Shown here: positions 18,946 to 29,600 of the stretch, in pieces
How the letters are laid out: every line of letters starts with the position of its first letter
How positions within the stretch are numbered: the stretch's first letter is position 1
Assembly: GCA_943787265.1 (NCBI GenBank)
Contig: CALSLT010000006.1
Span: 310,001 to 374,000 of the forward strand
DNA from: an uncultured Planctomycetaceae bacterium
GTDB taxonomy: Bacteria; Planctomycetota; Planctomycetia; Planctomycetales; Planctomycetaceae
Length of the DNA stretch: 64,000 nucleotides
Direction: 5' to 3'
The notes under the pieces: generated by a model
Database searches by the model: none
What the model was told of the DNA's origin: nothing
Seen by the model: the letters and a program-made list of their open reading frames with translations, nothing else
Made by a program: the position numbers and the translations under genes

Positions 18946-19161
18946 TCAACTACGATCGACGCGAAATCGTTCCAGCCAGGCAAGGACTTCCGAGCGGACG
19001 TAGCGGTAGTCGCCGCCAACCTTAGTCGCTGGCAGCTCTTCCTTCTTCGTGAGTTCCCAAATCTTGGTTCGAGAAAGGCTCAGAAACTCCATCAGCTCAC
19101 GAGTTGTCATCACAACTTCGTCATCTGAATCGGTTGGAGTTGTGGACTGCTCTTCAGTCAT
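18946..19161 (-). CDS. small helix-turn-helix (excisionase-like) protein
   Basis: A 71-residue protein. After an acidic 16-residue lead comes a MerR/excisionase-type HTH: MTTRELMEFLSLSRTKIWEL, then a wing with the typical LPATKVGGDYRYVRSEVLAWL. Such proteins bind DNA as regulators or recombination directionality factors. No integrase is nearby, so a regulator is more likely. It stands alone in about 1.8 kb of otherwise empty sequence. Confidence 0.82.
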   Translation of the reverse strand: MTEEQSTTPTDSDDEVVMTTRELMEFLSLSRTKIWELTKKEELPATKVGGDYRYVRSEVLAWLERFRVDRS

Positions 19162-20230
19162 CGCAGACTCTTTCTGGTTTGAGCGGCACCAGTCGCCAAC
19201 GGTCGCGCTCGTTGTGGCGAATCAAGCACTTGGGTTGTGTCGAAGATCGGGAATCAATCATTCGTAAAATCTGCGCAACAGCTTTTCAGCCATTGCACAC
19301 TGACAGGATCGAGTCATTCACGGAACTCGACTGCTGAAGATATCCCGCACTGCGGATTGCCGCAATTCGATATTGCTTCCAGCCGATCGGCAAGTTTCGA
19401 CTGGCGTCGACCCGTCTGAGCTGTTTCGTACACATTCCCGCATCAGGCGGACACCACATGCTCTTAGACAGTTCTCAGCAGAGCTACACGCGACGATCAT
19501 GGTGAGTCACTCAGATGTGGCTCGCTGAACCGGCTTGAGCAGCATGCGATAAAGTAACGTCCGATCCTCGCCCTCGGACAATTTACTTTGCTGTCCTTTG
19601 CGTACCGAAGAGCGATGGGGCACGTAACCGGTTCCAGCCGAAGCACGCCTTCTTCCGCGACACGGTTGCCGGCAAGTCGATGGCACCGGCGTCCGGTCAC
19701 GTCTAAACGAAACCTGATAGCTGACGTGGAGACATCCTGCTCTGCAAACTGCCTGGTGAAGCAGCAAGCCAGAAGTACCGACGCCGCGAATTTAAGCTGC
19801 CAGCGGGGCATCGACTGCCGTTTGTTGTGGATGCAAGGAGTGTGCTGCGGACGTGAATCGATGCCCTGAACCGAAGAATTAACTGCGATATCGGTCGGCA
19901 GGAACGGCGTAGTATTCCCGGAAATACGCAGCCACTCATTCAATCAGAAAGGTTTCGCGGCGATGCTATATTGAGACGGTCAAACCACCTCAGGACACTT
20001 TGATCTTTACGAACCACCCCCCCCTGAGTAGATACAAAAACTGCAACTTCAGACAGCGAGGGACTGTGTTTGTCGCTCGTTTTATCGATATTCTGCTGCC
20101 GCCTTATTGTGTCTGGATTTTTGACTCGTTCAGGATCACGATGACGACTTCGTGTGACCGAGTGCGCGATTCCTTGTCAGTACTCATTGTTTTGCGGGCA
20201 ACGCGTCGTGTGCTGGAGGCCTGATTGGTA
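19162..20230. other. intergenic, no supportable gene
   Basis: About 1.07 kb with several short open frames. One on the minus strand (19497-19943) includes a weakly signal-like stretch, but there is no ribosome site or known domain. No tRNA or hairpin terminator was seen. Confidence 0.45.
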
Positions 20231-21217
20231 ATGCAGCGATCGATGATTCGGCAGTCATCTTCAACCAGAGCGGCCTTTACGCTCATTGAGCTTCTGGTCA
20301 CGATCGCGATCATTGCGGCTCTGGCGGCTCTACTTCTCCCAGCAGTGCAAAACGCTCGAGAAGCATCTCGCCGTACGTCGTGCATCAACAATCTCAAGCA
20401 ACTATCGCTGGCGTGCCTGAACTACGAGTCGACACATCGAACATTGCCATCCGGATACGTGATTGGCACGGGTGGCATCAGCAGTTTGACAATTGCCCCA
20501 CCGCTCAGTGTTCCGACGCAGGCTGGACGGCCCGACGCCGTTTTCAATGAGTGGTTTCTGTCGGATGACTGGAGCTGGCACGCGTTGATCGTGTCGCAGA
20601 TCGGCCAGTCGAATCTCGGCATCAACACACGTTCGTCCAAAGGCGAGACATGGAATCTCGCTGCGCTGGCGACTCCCGTACCGACTTTTGTTTGCCCGTC
20701 AATGTCCGCTTCTGGCACGCGAGTCTTCGCCACGTTGACTCCCACAACTCAAGCAGAGTTTGCTTTCACCAATTATCGCTGTGTTTCCGGCACAAATTTG
20801 GCAGCCGCAAGTCCACTCGGGGGCCTGGCGACTAACGGCGTCATGTATCACGACAGTGTGATTGCGTTGCGGGATGTGCGAGACGGCGAAAGCTCAACGG
20901 CGATGCTGATCGAATCAACCTTCGGGCTGTGGGGCGACGGAAACAGCGCCGGAACGCGAGCGGCGGACGACAATTCTGACGGTGTTTGCGACTGGGGAAG
21001 CGACGGCCTTGTCCCAACCAGCAGCCCAGCCACGTTCAACAGCTTCCACACAGTGCCTGGCAGCCAGCTCGAAATGTCCGCAGGGAGCTGGCACGCTGAC
21101 ACGGTAAATTGTGCTCTCGTTGACGGAAGCTGCCGGTCTGTTTCGAAGACGATCTCATTCGCCATTCTCCAGGGCATGTTTACTCGCAGCGGTTCCGAGC
21201 GGATTACCATTCCCTGA
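20231..21217 (+). CDS. DUF1559 domain pseudopilin-like protein
   Basis: A 328-residue planctomycete protein with a type IV prepilin N-terminus: [20 protein letters not shown], where cleavage would occur before F and the first helix anchors the protein. The DUF1559 domain follows, and the C-terminus carries the H-x9-DG motif ([12 protein letters not shown]) typical of the family. I chose ATG at 20231; ATG at 20243 and TTG at 20225 are also possible. Planctomycetes carry many such paralogues, thought to form pseudopili or surface fibres. A bidirectional terminator follows 66 bases after the stop. Confidence 0.92.
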   Translation: MQRSMIRQSSSTRAAFTLIELLVTIAIIAALAALLLPAVQNAREASRRTSCINNLKQLSLACLNYESTHRTLPSGYVIGTGGISSLTIAPPLSVPTQAGRPDAVFNEWFLSDDWSWHALIVSQIGQSNLGINTRSSKGETWNLAALATPVPTFVCPSMSASGTRVFATLTPTTQAEFAFTNYRCVSGTNLAAASPLGGLATNGVMYHDSVIALRDVRDGESSTAMLIESTFGLWGDGNSAGTRAADDNSDGVCDWGSDGLVPTSSPATFNSFHTVPGSQLEMSAGSWHADTVNCALVDGSCRSVSKTISFAILQGMFTRSGSERITIP

Positions 21218-21282
21218 ACAGAGCCGAAGTTAACCTGACCGGCCGGTCCTCCTGCAGGCAGACAGCTATCAAACAGCAAACG

Positions 21283-21319
21283 AAAACAAGCCCAACTCAT
21301 TAAGAGTCGGGCCTGTTTT
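21283..21319. terminator. bidirectional terminator
   Basis: Stem GCCCAACTC/GAGTCGGGC with one mismatch around ATTAA, flanked by AAAACA on the left and TGTTTT on the right. It lies between the convergent DUF1559 and lipoprotein genes and can end both transcripts. Confidence 0.85.
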
Positions 21320-21355
21320 ATTAATCGATTCTTGCTCGGCTCACTCGACTGAGAG

Positions 21356-21925
21356 TTAGCCAGCTTCCGCACCGGTGCAGCGGATCAGATGGTCGTGGTC
21401 GATGTAGACGACTTCTTCGCTTTGATCAGTGTGGGTCATCGGGATCGGCCAGTCAGACCGGATTGTTTTGTCAAAGTAGACCGTGCATTTGTAATGGCAG
21501 TGATGCAGCCGAGCTGGCCCGACGAGCGGATAAAAGCGACACTCATCGACTCGGTCAACGATCGGTTCAACCACGATCCGGACGTTGTTCATGTTCGTTT
21601 CTGCAATGAAGGCAAATCCGCCCGCTCCGCGAACACTCGATGGCAAAGCTCGAACAACTTCGTCCGGAGTCGGTGGGTCCAGGCAGAACAACGGAGCGTT
21701 GTCGCCTTCGACCTGGTCCAGAATCGGCACTTTGCCGTATCGTTCTTCTTCGTGGTAGGTGTCTTCGATCAACTGGCTGTAGTACGGGCTGACCGGAATC
21801 AGCGGCGTGGTGCCCCAGAACTTGGCAAAGTTCAAAGCAGTCACCAGGGCTCCACCGGTGATTTCGCAACCGGTCGATGTGAAGGCAACCATGCACAAGG
21901 CCGCATAAAGTGAAATCCGTTTCAT
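21356..21925 (-). CDS. hypothetical lipoprotein
   Basis: A 189-residue protein with a clear lipoprotein signal: MKRISLYAALCMVAFTSTGC, lipobox STGC. The mature part has no domain I recognise. It contains several acidic/aromatic strands and the motif HHCHYKCTVYFDK near the C-terminus, where Cys and His could bind a metal or form disulfides. I prefer the ATG at 21925, three codons inside the longest frame, because it gives the standard MKR start with GGATGG upstream. It converges with the DUF1559 gene. Confidence 0.75.
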   Translation of the reverse strand: MKRISLYAALCMVAFTSTGCEITGGALVTALNFAKFWGTTPLIPVSPYYSQLIEDTYHEEERYGKVPILDQVEGDNAPLFCLDPPTPDEVVRALPSSVRGAGGFAFIAETNMNNVRIVVEPIVDRVDECRFYPLVGPARLHHCHYKCTVYFDKTIRSDWPIPMTHTDQSEEVVYIDHDHLIRCTGAEAG

Positions 21926-22198
21926 CGGTTCCATCCTGGACTGAGTCCGGTGTCGTCTTCCTTGACGTTCATACCAAAGCGGCAGATCAGATCCGAAGAT
22001 CGCCAGCTTTGACTTCTATCGAACTTCCAGCCCCGCCAACTTGTGAAAATATGCCGATTTTTCCGAATACAATGAGTAGTCGGACTCTGCCGCTGATTCG
22101 TCCACCAGCCACCGCCACCGAACCGGGTTGCTGCAAAGACTCATCGCGACACGTTATGCATGTGTTTTCGGGGCGTTCACGACTCCAGTAGACATACC

Positions 22199-23053
22199 GT
22201 GCGACGTTTGATCAGAAACTTGAATCGATTTGAGGAATTATTCGATTTTCCGCCAGAGTTTCAGCTCGTCACTTCGGACGGCGTGGCGAGACCCTTCGTC
22301 GTCGTAGAGAATTCTCAGCCGACCCGCATCAACAAACTCGTAAAAGACAATTCCCGTCTGGAGTCATTCGTGGCGAAGAAGAAACTCGGTCGCTGGTTCG
22401 CTGACTACATCGAGCGATCAACCAAGTACTGCCGCATTGGATCAGTCGTGCTGGTGCCCCTGTCGCTGATCGTGGCGTGGCTGACTTACTGGATCATCTG
22501 GGTGACTCTGTGGATTGGTTTCCGACCGCTCTTTGATCTTTCGAACGATGCAGTTGGGTACTGGTCGTACTTTTTCCTGGCGGTCATTTTCGCCAGGCAA
22601 TTCCTGAGAGGTTCGGAGTTCGAAGAAGAGTACCGCTTTTCAGGCGAGAGCGAGGCCGGCACGGTCTCGTTGAACTTTGCGCGGGCCACCGGAAACGGCT
22701 GGGTGCTGCTGTTTGATCCGGGGGTGGCTCACGGATTCGTCAAAGTAATCGCCCTGCTCTACCTGACCGCTCCCAGAATGCTTGGTCTGGCCCTGATGCT
22801 TCATCACAAAGCCAACCGACTCAAACAAATGGACGTGCCCGCCTGTTCGCGAGTCATCGGCATGCTGATGCGAGCTCAAGGCCGAGTTCCCATTGAAAAG
22901 ATCGCGGACGAGTTCCCCGAAGCAGACTTATCGCAAATCGTCCCGCCGCTTGCAGATGTCGACGGAGTCGTCTTCCTCGAAAAAGACGGTATGGGCCTGA
23001 CCTTGGCTCCACGCTTCATGGAAGAATTCGACGAGTGGGTCGCCGAGTCGTAA
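22199..23053 (+). CDS. hypothetical two-helix membrane protein
   Basis: About 284 residues starting at GTG 22199 (VRRLIRNLNRFEELFDFPPEFQ). Residues 1-75 are soluble. Two membrane segments lie near 80-105 (GSVVLVPLSLIVAWLTYWII) and 125-140, another hydrophobic stretch near 180-200. The C-terminal 70 residues look like a small winged-helix or regulatory domain (CSRVIGMLMRAQGRVPIEKIADEF). I do not recognise the family. A 12-bp hairpin (23069-23096) follows the stop. Confidence 0.7.
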   Translation: MRRLIRNLNRFEELFDFPPEFQLVTSDGVARPFVVVENSQPTRINKLVKDNSRLESFVAKKKLGRWFADYIERSTKYCRIGSVVLVPLSLIVAWLTYWIIWVTLWIGFRPLFDLSNDAVGYWSYFFLAVIFARQFLRGSEFEEEYRFSGESEAGTVSLNFARATGNGWVLLFDPGVAHGFVKVIALLYLTAPRMLGLALMLHHKANRLKQMDVPACSRVIGMLMRAQGRVPIEKIADEFPEADLSQIVPPLADVDGVVFLEKDGMGLTLAPRFMEEFDEWVAES

Positions 23054-23068
23054 AACGTTCTTCAAACT

Positions 23069-23096
23069 TGCCGCAATCGTCGAGACGATCGCGGCA
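23069..23096 (+). terminator. hairpin after the membrane protein gene
   Basis: TGCCGCAATCGT pairs with ACGATCGCGGCA with one mismatch around a 4-base loop. No T tract follows, so intrinsic termination is uncertain. Confidence 0.45.
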
Positions 23097-23164
23097 TGGC
23101 CTCGTCAAACATCGTGAGTTGACGATAGCAATGCTGCACCAAGCTAACATTTCAGGGGTCCGCA

Positions 23165-24655
23165 TTGATTCGCACCATTCTTGTATCATTGTTATGTGCT
23201 ACCGCGACGGCTTCAGCCGAACCAGTTGTCACTCCCGGCTCCAAGACGTTGCCGTTGCCAGGTGAGGCGTTTCAGATCGACGGCCACGACGCTTTCGTGA
23301 TCCTGCCGCCGGATGCGAAACAAGACATTCCGTGGGTCTGGTATGCACCGACTCTGCGCGGTCTTCCAGCTCAATCCGAAGTCTGGATGTTCGAGCAGTT
23401 TCTCGCGAAGGGCATCGCGATCGCGGGTATCGCCGCTGGCGAATCCTATGGCAGTCCAACGGGAACGAAGCTTTACACGGCACTGTATGATTACCTGGTC
23501 AAGACGCGGATGTTTCGTAAGAAGCCCTGTCTGCTGGCACGCAGCCGTGGCGGACTCATGCTTTACAGTTGGGCGGTCGACCATCCGCATTCCGTAGGCG
23601 GAGTTGCCGGAATCTATCCTGTTTGCAGCATCGCCAGTTATCCCGGTATCGCGCGAGCTGCCGGTGCATTCGATCTGACCGCGGAACAACTCAAAGTCGA
23701 GCTGACGAAATACAACCCGATCGATCGACTCAAGCCGCTCGCCGAAGCGGACGTGCCGGTGTTCTACATTCACGGGGACAGCGACACGGTCGTGCCGCTC
23801 GAAGCCAATTCCGCGGAACTGGCAAAGCGGTACCGCAAGTTCGGTGGACCGGTCGAGATCGAAATCGTCAAAGGCCAGGGTCACAACATGTGGGACGGCT
23901 GGTTTAGTTCGCAGAAGTTGACCGACTTCGCGATCGCTCGAGCATTGGGGCAGCCAGTCGAAGCGGAAAAGAACGCGGGCAATCTTCCCAGGCCGATCGC
24001 ACATTGGAAGCTCGATGATGAGGGCGACGTTGCGAGAGATTCAGCCGGTGCGCATCACGGAAAGATCGTCGGCGCCACGCTGGTTCCCGGCAAAGCTGGC
24101 AAGGTATTTGAGTTCGTCCGCAAAGATGGCGATCACATCGCGATCCCGTACGCGGATGACTTTGCGATATCGACATTTACGGTTTCGGCGTGGGTCTACC
24201 TTACGCGTGAGCCGACATTTTCCGGCATCCTCGGAACACGTCACGGCAGCGACCAGACTTTCGACATGAAAGTAAACTCGGCAAAGGTTCACGGCGACAT
24301 CGGCGACGGTAAGAAATGGATCGAGACAGCCGTCAACTTCTACGCCGACGATACCGGAACAAACGGAGAAGGCGGCGATCTGTCGCTCAAACGCTGGTAC
24401 CACATTGCCTATGTGATCGACAGTGCGGACCAGGAATGCCGACTCTACCTCGACGCCGATCTGAAGAAACGAATCACCTTCAAAGGCAAGCCGATCCTGA
24501 TGACGCCCGCCAATACGATGCACATCGGCCACTCGTCGGGCACCGAGTTTATGGACGGCATCATTGACGAAGTGAAAATCTGGAACCAGTCGCTAACCTC
24601 GGAGCAGGTCAAAACCGAGATGGCCACCGCCGCTGATACGAAAGATTCAAAATGA
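23165..24655 (+). CDS. secreted alpha/beta hydrolase with C-terminal LamG domain
   Basis: A 496-residue secreted protein. TTG start at 23165 is supported by AGGGG (23154-23158) six bases upstream and by the signal peptide MIRTILVSLLCATATASAEP. Residues 20-265 form an alpha/beta hydrolase of the prolyl-oligopeptidase-like group: nucleophile Ser in LARSRGG, acid in IHGDSDTVVP and His in KGQGHNMW. Residues 275-490 are a LamG/concanavalin-like domain (AHWKLDDEGDVARDSAG), usually sugar- or polymer-binding. The stop overlaps the ATG of the sulfatase by 4 bp, so the two are translationally coupled. Together they suggest removal of esters and sulfates from a polysaccharide. Confidence 0.88.
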   Translation: MIRTILVSLLCATATASAEPVVTPGSKTLPLPGEAFQIDGHDAFVILPPDAKQDIPWVWYAPTLRGLPAQSEVWMFEQFLAKGIAIAGIAAGESYGSPTGTKLYTALYDYLVKTRMFRKKPCLLARSRGGLMLYSWAVDHPHSVGGVAGIYPVCSIASYPGIARAAGAFDLTAEQLKVELTKYNPIDRLKPLAEADVPVFYIHGDSDTVVPLEANSAELAKRYRKFGGPVEIEIVKGQGHNMWDGWFSSQKLTDFAIARALGQPVEAEKNAGNLPRPIAHWKLDDEGDVARDSAGAHHGKIVGATLVPGKAGKVFEFVRKDGDHIAIPYADDFAISTFTVSAWVYLTREPTFSGILGTRHGSDQTFDMKVNSAKVHGDIGDGKKWIETAVNFYADDTGTNGEGGDLSLKRWYHIAYVIDSADQECRLYLDADLKKRITFKGKPILMTPANTMHIGHSSGTEFMDGIIDEVKIWNQSLTSEQVKTEMATAADTKDSK

Positions 24656-26073
24656 AGATTTACTTGCAGCCTATCCTGATGCTTTGCCTGGCTGCTTCGA
24701 GCTTCGCCGCAGAACGTCCTAATGTTCTGCTGTTGTCGATCGACGATCTCAACGACTGGACTGGCTGCCTGGGTGGACATCCCCAGGCGAAGACACCAAA
24801 CATCGACCGCCTTGCAGAGCAGGGAATGCTGTTTGCCAATACGCACTGCCAGTCTCCGGTGTGCAATCCATCGCGTGCCAGTTTGTTGACTGGCCGGTAT
24901 CCTCATTCGTCCGGCGTCTACTTCCTCAGTCCGGATCTCAAACAGGCTCCGGCTCTCAAGGAACTCGATACTCTTCCGGAACGATTTGCGAAACACGGCT
25001 ACCGTACGCTCGCCGCTGGCAAGCTCTTTCACACTGGAGACAAGCGTTTCTTCCAGGAATACGGAGGAAACTTCGGTGGGTTCGGGCCGAGGCCGAAGAA
25101 GAAGATCTCACAGCCGCACGGACATCCGCTCTGGGACTGGGGCGCCTACCCAGAGCGTGACGAGGATATGCCGGACTATAAAATCGCCCAGTGGGCCGTC
25201 GAAGAGCTGAGTGCTCAGACAGAAGATTCTGACACTCCGTTCTTCATGGGCGTGGGCTTCTATCGACCTCACGTCCCCATGTATGCGCCAAAGAAATGGT
25301 TCGACCTCTTTCCTCGTGACCGGGTAAAGCTTCCACTTGTTACCAAGAATGATCGCGACGACCTCAGCCCATACGCCATCGCACTGACCAACGAGAAGCA
25401 CGTTTCACCGGAACACGCCTGGGTCGAATCAGCGGGCGAGTGGGAGCATGCCGTGCAGGCCTATCTCGCGTCCACGGCCTTCGCAGATCATTGTCTGGGG
25501 CTCGTGCTGGATGCTCTGGACGAGTCACCACACAGGGACAATACGATCGTGGTACTCTTCGCCGATCACGGCTTCCACCTCGGTGAGAAACAGCGTTGGG
25601 CCAAACGGACGATCTGGGAGGACGGTACGCGAGTGCCATTGATCGTCGTCGCTCCAGGATATGAAAAGGGACGACGGACAAACAAACCAGCACAGCTCCT
25701 CGACATTTTTCCCACTCTCCTCGAACTGGCCGACTTGCCGGCTGACGAGAGCCAGGAAGGCAATTCACTTGTAACCCTCATGGATGATCGGCAGACGGAG
25801 TGGCCGCATCTCGCTCTGTCCTCGTTCGGCAAGGGCAACTACGCCGTCCGGTCCGAGCACTTTCGTTTCATCCGCTATCTGGATGGCTCGGAGGAATTCT
25901 ACGACCACCGCAAAGATCCGCACGAGTGGACCAACCTGGCCGCAAGCAAAGAACTGGCCGAGGTCATCAAAGCCCACCGCCAGCACGTCCCTGCTCAGGA
26001 AGCCGACGTGCTCCCCGGCAAATCAACTGGGCACCAGGCCTACGAAGCGGCCAACGAATTGATTGCCCAATAG
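24652..26073 (+). CDS. secreted sulfatase (iduronate-2-sulfatase-like)
   Basis: A 473-residue formylglycine-dependent sulfatase with signal peptide (MKIYLQPILMLCLAASSFAA). Metal-binding D31-D32 (LSIDDLND) and the sulfatase signature CNPSRASLLTG are present; C71 would be converted to formylglycine by a maturase. Later metal ligands are in VVLFADHGFHLGE. It belongs to the iduronate-2-sulfatase/choline-sulfatase branch of the type I sulfatases. It overlaps the preceding hydrolase by ATGA. Planctomycetes use many such enzymes on marine sulfated glycans; the exact substrate cannot be read from sequence. Confidence 0.93.
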   Translation: MKIYLQPILMLCLAASSFAAERPNVLLLSIDDLNDWTGCLGGHPQAKTPNIDRLAEQGMLFANTHCQSPVCNPSRASLLTGRYPHSSGVYFLSPDLKQAPALKELDTLPERFAKHGYRTLAAGKLFHTGDKRFFQEYGGNFGGFGPRPKKKISQPHGHPLWDWGAYPERDEDMPDYKIAQWAVEELSAQTEDSDTPFFMGVGFYRPHVPMYAPKKWFDLFPRDRVKLPLVTKNDRDDLSPYAIALTNEKHVSPEHAWVESAGEWEHAVQAYLASTAFADHCLGLVLDALDESPHRDNTIVVLFADHGFHLGEKQRWAKRTIWEDGTRVPLIVVAPGYEKGRRTNKPAQLLDIFPTLLELADLPADESQEGNSLVTLMDDRQTEWPHLALSSFGKGNYAVRSEHFRFIRYLDGSEEFYDHRKDPHEWTNLAASKELAEVIKAHRQHVPAQEADVLPGKSTGHQAYEAANELIAQ

Positions 26074-26175
26074 AAGACAGCGGAGCAGTACTATCTGAGC
26101 GTATGAGACGACGACTTCAAACGTGCCATCGGGTGGTCAGATAATGGTCCTCAGCCGCTTGCAGAAAAGCACAAA

Positions 26176-26238
26176 GCGCAAAAAGAAAGCCCGCTTTTCA
26201 GTAACTTGCAGAGCTGTGCAAGTAATTGAAAAGCGGGC
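26176..26238 (-). terminator. strong terminator, probably the original tRNA-Asn terminator
   Basis: On the minus strand GCCCGCTTTTCA pairs perfectly with TGAAAAGCGGGC (26189-26200 with 26227-26238), the stem continues inward through TTACTTGCA/TGCAAGTTA-like pairing, and the end is followed by CTTTCTTTTT. It lies four bases beyond the left copy of the tRNA-Asn 3' end. Before island integration it would have followed the tRNA directly. Confidence 0.8.
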
Positions 26239-26242
26239 AAAG

Positions 26243-26263
26243 CTCCCCGACATGGACTCGAAC
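26243..26263. repeat. left attachment site of the island (21-bp copy of tRNA-Asn 3' end)
   Basis: Identical over 21 bases to 41202-41222, the discriminator base, acceptor strand, T stem and T loop of tRNA-Asn, and in the same orientation. It marks the far end of the 14,959-bp island. Confidence 0.92.
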
Positions 26264-26502
26264 GGTTGACGCGGAACCTACCGAAAACGTTGGTGAGACC
26301 GACTCCGACATTGCGGGCGCTGCATTTTTCCGGTGCAGTTGGTGCACCGGCTGTAGTGAGTGAAGGGCTATGTGCACTTCCGGGAAGTTCTGGAAGTGAT
26401 CCGGTGCTTCGGTTGCTGGTCGATGTCTGGAGTGAGTTGCCGGATGCTGTAAAGAACCAAATTCTGAAGCTAGCAGACGATGCCGTCGCGACAGTTCGTT
26501 AA
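26244..26502 (+). pseudogene. coding tail (copy A) read through the left att site
   Basis: Starting in the att repeat, the frame reads SPTWTRT, then ENVGET and, after removing one T from a T5 run (26325-26329), SGAVGAP and a helical end LPDAVKNQILKLADDA before a stop at 26500-26502. A related copy B is at 30971-31218. Protein-level similarity between the two implies they were once translated. As integrated, it has no start codon of its own. In an excised circle it would follow the integrase frame directly. Confidence 0.65.
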
Positions 26503-26616
26503 AGGTTTGGGTGTGGTCGCCAAGGCATCTGGCTTTCACTACTGGGAACCGGATTCCATGATGGGTGACCACTGACACCTATTCCGGCCAACTGTTGATG
26601 AAGGTCTTTGTCCGAA

Positions 26617-29600
26617 ATGTCCGTTGAACGAAATCTATTGTTCGCCGTTCTGGCGTTTGAAGACGAACTGATCGATTTGCAGCAACTCACTGCCGCCTGC
26701 CGCGCTTGGTCGAATCACAAGTCGAAACCGCTCGCCGATTTGCTCGTTGAGCGTGGCTGGATCACTACTGATCATCGGCGGTTTCTGGATGAGAAGGCTG
26801 AGCGGAAACTTTCGAAGCACCAGAACGATCCGCGAGTGACGCTGAATGCAGCGACTCGGGGCGATATCTGTGATGTGTTGCTGAAGGATGTGGATGACTC
26901 TGACGTGCGTCAGTCGCTCAGTTCCTGGCCATCCGCCGCGCCATTGCTGATCGAAACTATGGGCCAGACACTGGATGAGTCGGACCAACCAAAGACGCGG
27001 TATACTTGGGTCAGCGAAGTTGGCGCGGGCGGGTCTCGGAAAGGTCTGGCTTGCAAGAGACAACCACCTTGCCCGTGAAGTGGCTCTCAAAGAAGTCAAA
27101 CCAGGCTCAGCATCCAACGAGGCTGTACGGCGACTGATCAAGGAAGCGCAGATCACTGGTCAGCTTCAGCATCCCGGAATCGTGCCAGTCTACGAGGGTC
27201 AACTACGAAGGCCGCCATTTCTACACGATGAAGCTTGTGAAGGGCGAAACGCTGTCAAAAGCGATCCGCAACTATCACGCAGCAAAGAGACTGGGACGTG
27301 CGGACCCGATTCTCGAACGGCAACTACTCGGGGTTTTTCTGAATGTCTGTGATGCCATCGCCTATGCGCATTCACGAGGTGTGATCCACCGTGATTTGAA
27401 GCCAGAGAACATCGTGCTGGGTGAGTATGGTGAGGCAATCGTGCTGGACTGGGGTCTGGCACGTCATGTGGGGAGTGAGGACGAAGGACTCAGCTCCGAT
27501 CGTTATTACTGAAGAGGGAAAAAACTGATGCGACACAAGCCGGACAGAAAATAGGCACACCAGCCTACATGTCCCCCGAGCAGGCTGCCGGGCGAATCGA
27601 GCATATGGACGAGCGGACTGACACCTATGGGTTGGGGGCGATCCTGTTTGAGATCCTAACCGGTGAACCACCGCACCGTTCAAAGGCGATTGTGTCGCAG
27701 GACTCATCGAGTAATGAATCCGACACTCTCCTCGCTGAGATGTTGAACCGTATTGCGAACAAAGAGGCTCGAAGTATCCGTGAGGTCGATGAAACAATCC
27801 CCGATGAACTGGACGTGATCTGCGCGACCGCACTGGCACGGCGTCGGGCCCAGCGGTTTCAATCGGCCAAAGAGTTGAAAACATCTCTGCTGGAATATCA
27901 GGAGCACGAGGAAAGCATCAATTTGACGAATGCAGCAGCCGGTCATCTGGCGGTTGCCCAAAAGACGCACAGCTACCAGGACTTCAATAGAGCGTTGTAT
28001 GGATACGAAGAGGCACTCGATCAGTGGCGTGGGAATCATCGTGCTCGTACGGCACTGCACAATACTCGGCTTCAATACGGCCAAGCGGCCTTTGATCAGG
28101 GTGATTATGAATTAGCGTCGTCGCTGTTGACGGTCCGCTTCCAGGGACTGATGTCCCCTGCGTCAACAATGGCAGTACCGCAGAACGAGTCGACGGACTC
28201 TGAGGAAGAGTCATTGCAGTCCGGCTCAGTCGAATCCGATCAGCACTTGTCCGCGGCCTTCAGTCGCCTTCGCGAAAGAATTTCGGTTGCGATCGCCGAA
28301 CGGGATGCCGAAAAGGCACGCATGCGACGACTTCGCCAAGTTGCTTTGGCAGCAAGCCTCTGCGTCGCCTGTGTTGCGAGCGTGGCTGTGATCTGGATCA
28401 ACTCAGAGCGAGACAAGGCTCTGACAGCTCAGCAGAAAGAAACCACCCAGCGAGAACTCGCTGAAGCCAAACAGCAGGAAGCCAATCGACAACGTCAAGC
28501 GGCCATCGATGCACAAGAAATCGCCCAGGTAAACGAACGCAGGGCGAAGTCCGCAGAAGCAGCCGCAAGAACAGGAGAGGAAAACGCAAAACTAAATCTG
28601 CAATTAGCCGAGCGACATGCCTACAACTCTGACATGCTGCTTGTACAGAGGGAATGGAACGATGCTCACATAATACAGTTGAAAGAACTACTTGATCGGC
28701 ACCGGGGCCGTGACGATCTCAAAGGCTTCGAATGGAACTACTGGAATCGGCTCTTGCAGAGCGAGTTGTTTACATTTGAAGGCATGGGTAGTGGTTGGAA
28801 TCGATGCTCTCTCAGCCCAGACGGAAGTCGGATCGCGATATCAACTCCAAAAGCAGCGGTAAAAGTGTGGGACGCTATCACGGGGCAGGAAATTCATTTG
28901 CTTGAAGGGCACGCTCGGCGAAAACTCATCAGCAGTGTGGTGTTCAGTCCGGACGGATCAAAAATCGCATCATCGAGTTACGACAAAACCGTCAAAGTGT
29001 GGGATGCTGCAAGCGGCCACGAAGTCGTCACATTCACTGAACATGGCGGCGAAGTTACTGGTGTAACCTTCAGTCCAGACGGAAGGACACTGGCCTCAAT
29101 AAGTCTGGACAAAACATTGAAGTTGTGGGACTCAACGACCGGCCAAGTGATGCATACACTAAATGGTCATCCCGAACGCATCTACAATGTGGCATTTAGC
29201 CCGGACGGGACGAAAATCGTTTCTGCGGGGGGAAAATTTCGCACATCGGGAGAGGTAAAGGTGTGGGATGTTGCGACGGGCAAGGAGACTGCCTCTCTGA
29301 AAGGCCACACAGACGGCGTGACCAAAGTCTTGTTCAGTCCAAGTGGAGCTGAAATCGTTTCAGCCGGATTTGGTGGAACGATTAGAGTCTGGGATGCAGA
29401 CACAGGAATAGAATCGCTCGCGTTTGGGAAGCATCCACTTCCAGTCAACGCGATGGTCGTCAGCCCCGATGGAAAAACAATTGCTACGGGCAGCTTTGAC
29501 TCAACAGTATATGTGTGGGACATGAGCACCGGAAAAGTGCTACTTACACTCAAAGGACATACGGATCAGGTTAAGGCGGTAGCATTTAGCTCCGACGGAA

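Noticed and set aside
18513..19025. 170-codon plus-strand frame
   Set aside because: Overlaps the well-supported HTH gene, has no domain and no ribosome site.
19497..19943. 148-codon minus-strand frame with a weakly signal-like stretch
   Set aside because: No ribosome site, no family similarity that I recognise, and overlapping frames of similar length on the other strand.
26198..26578. Minus-strand frame containing VRVHVGELC
   Set aside because: This is the tRNA 3' end and the terminator read as protein; the conserved direction is the plus strand.
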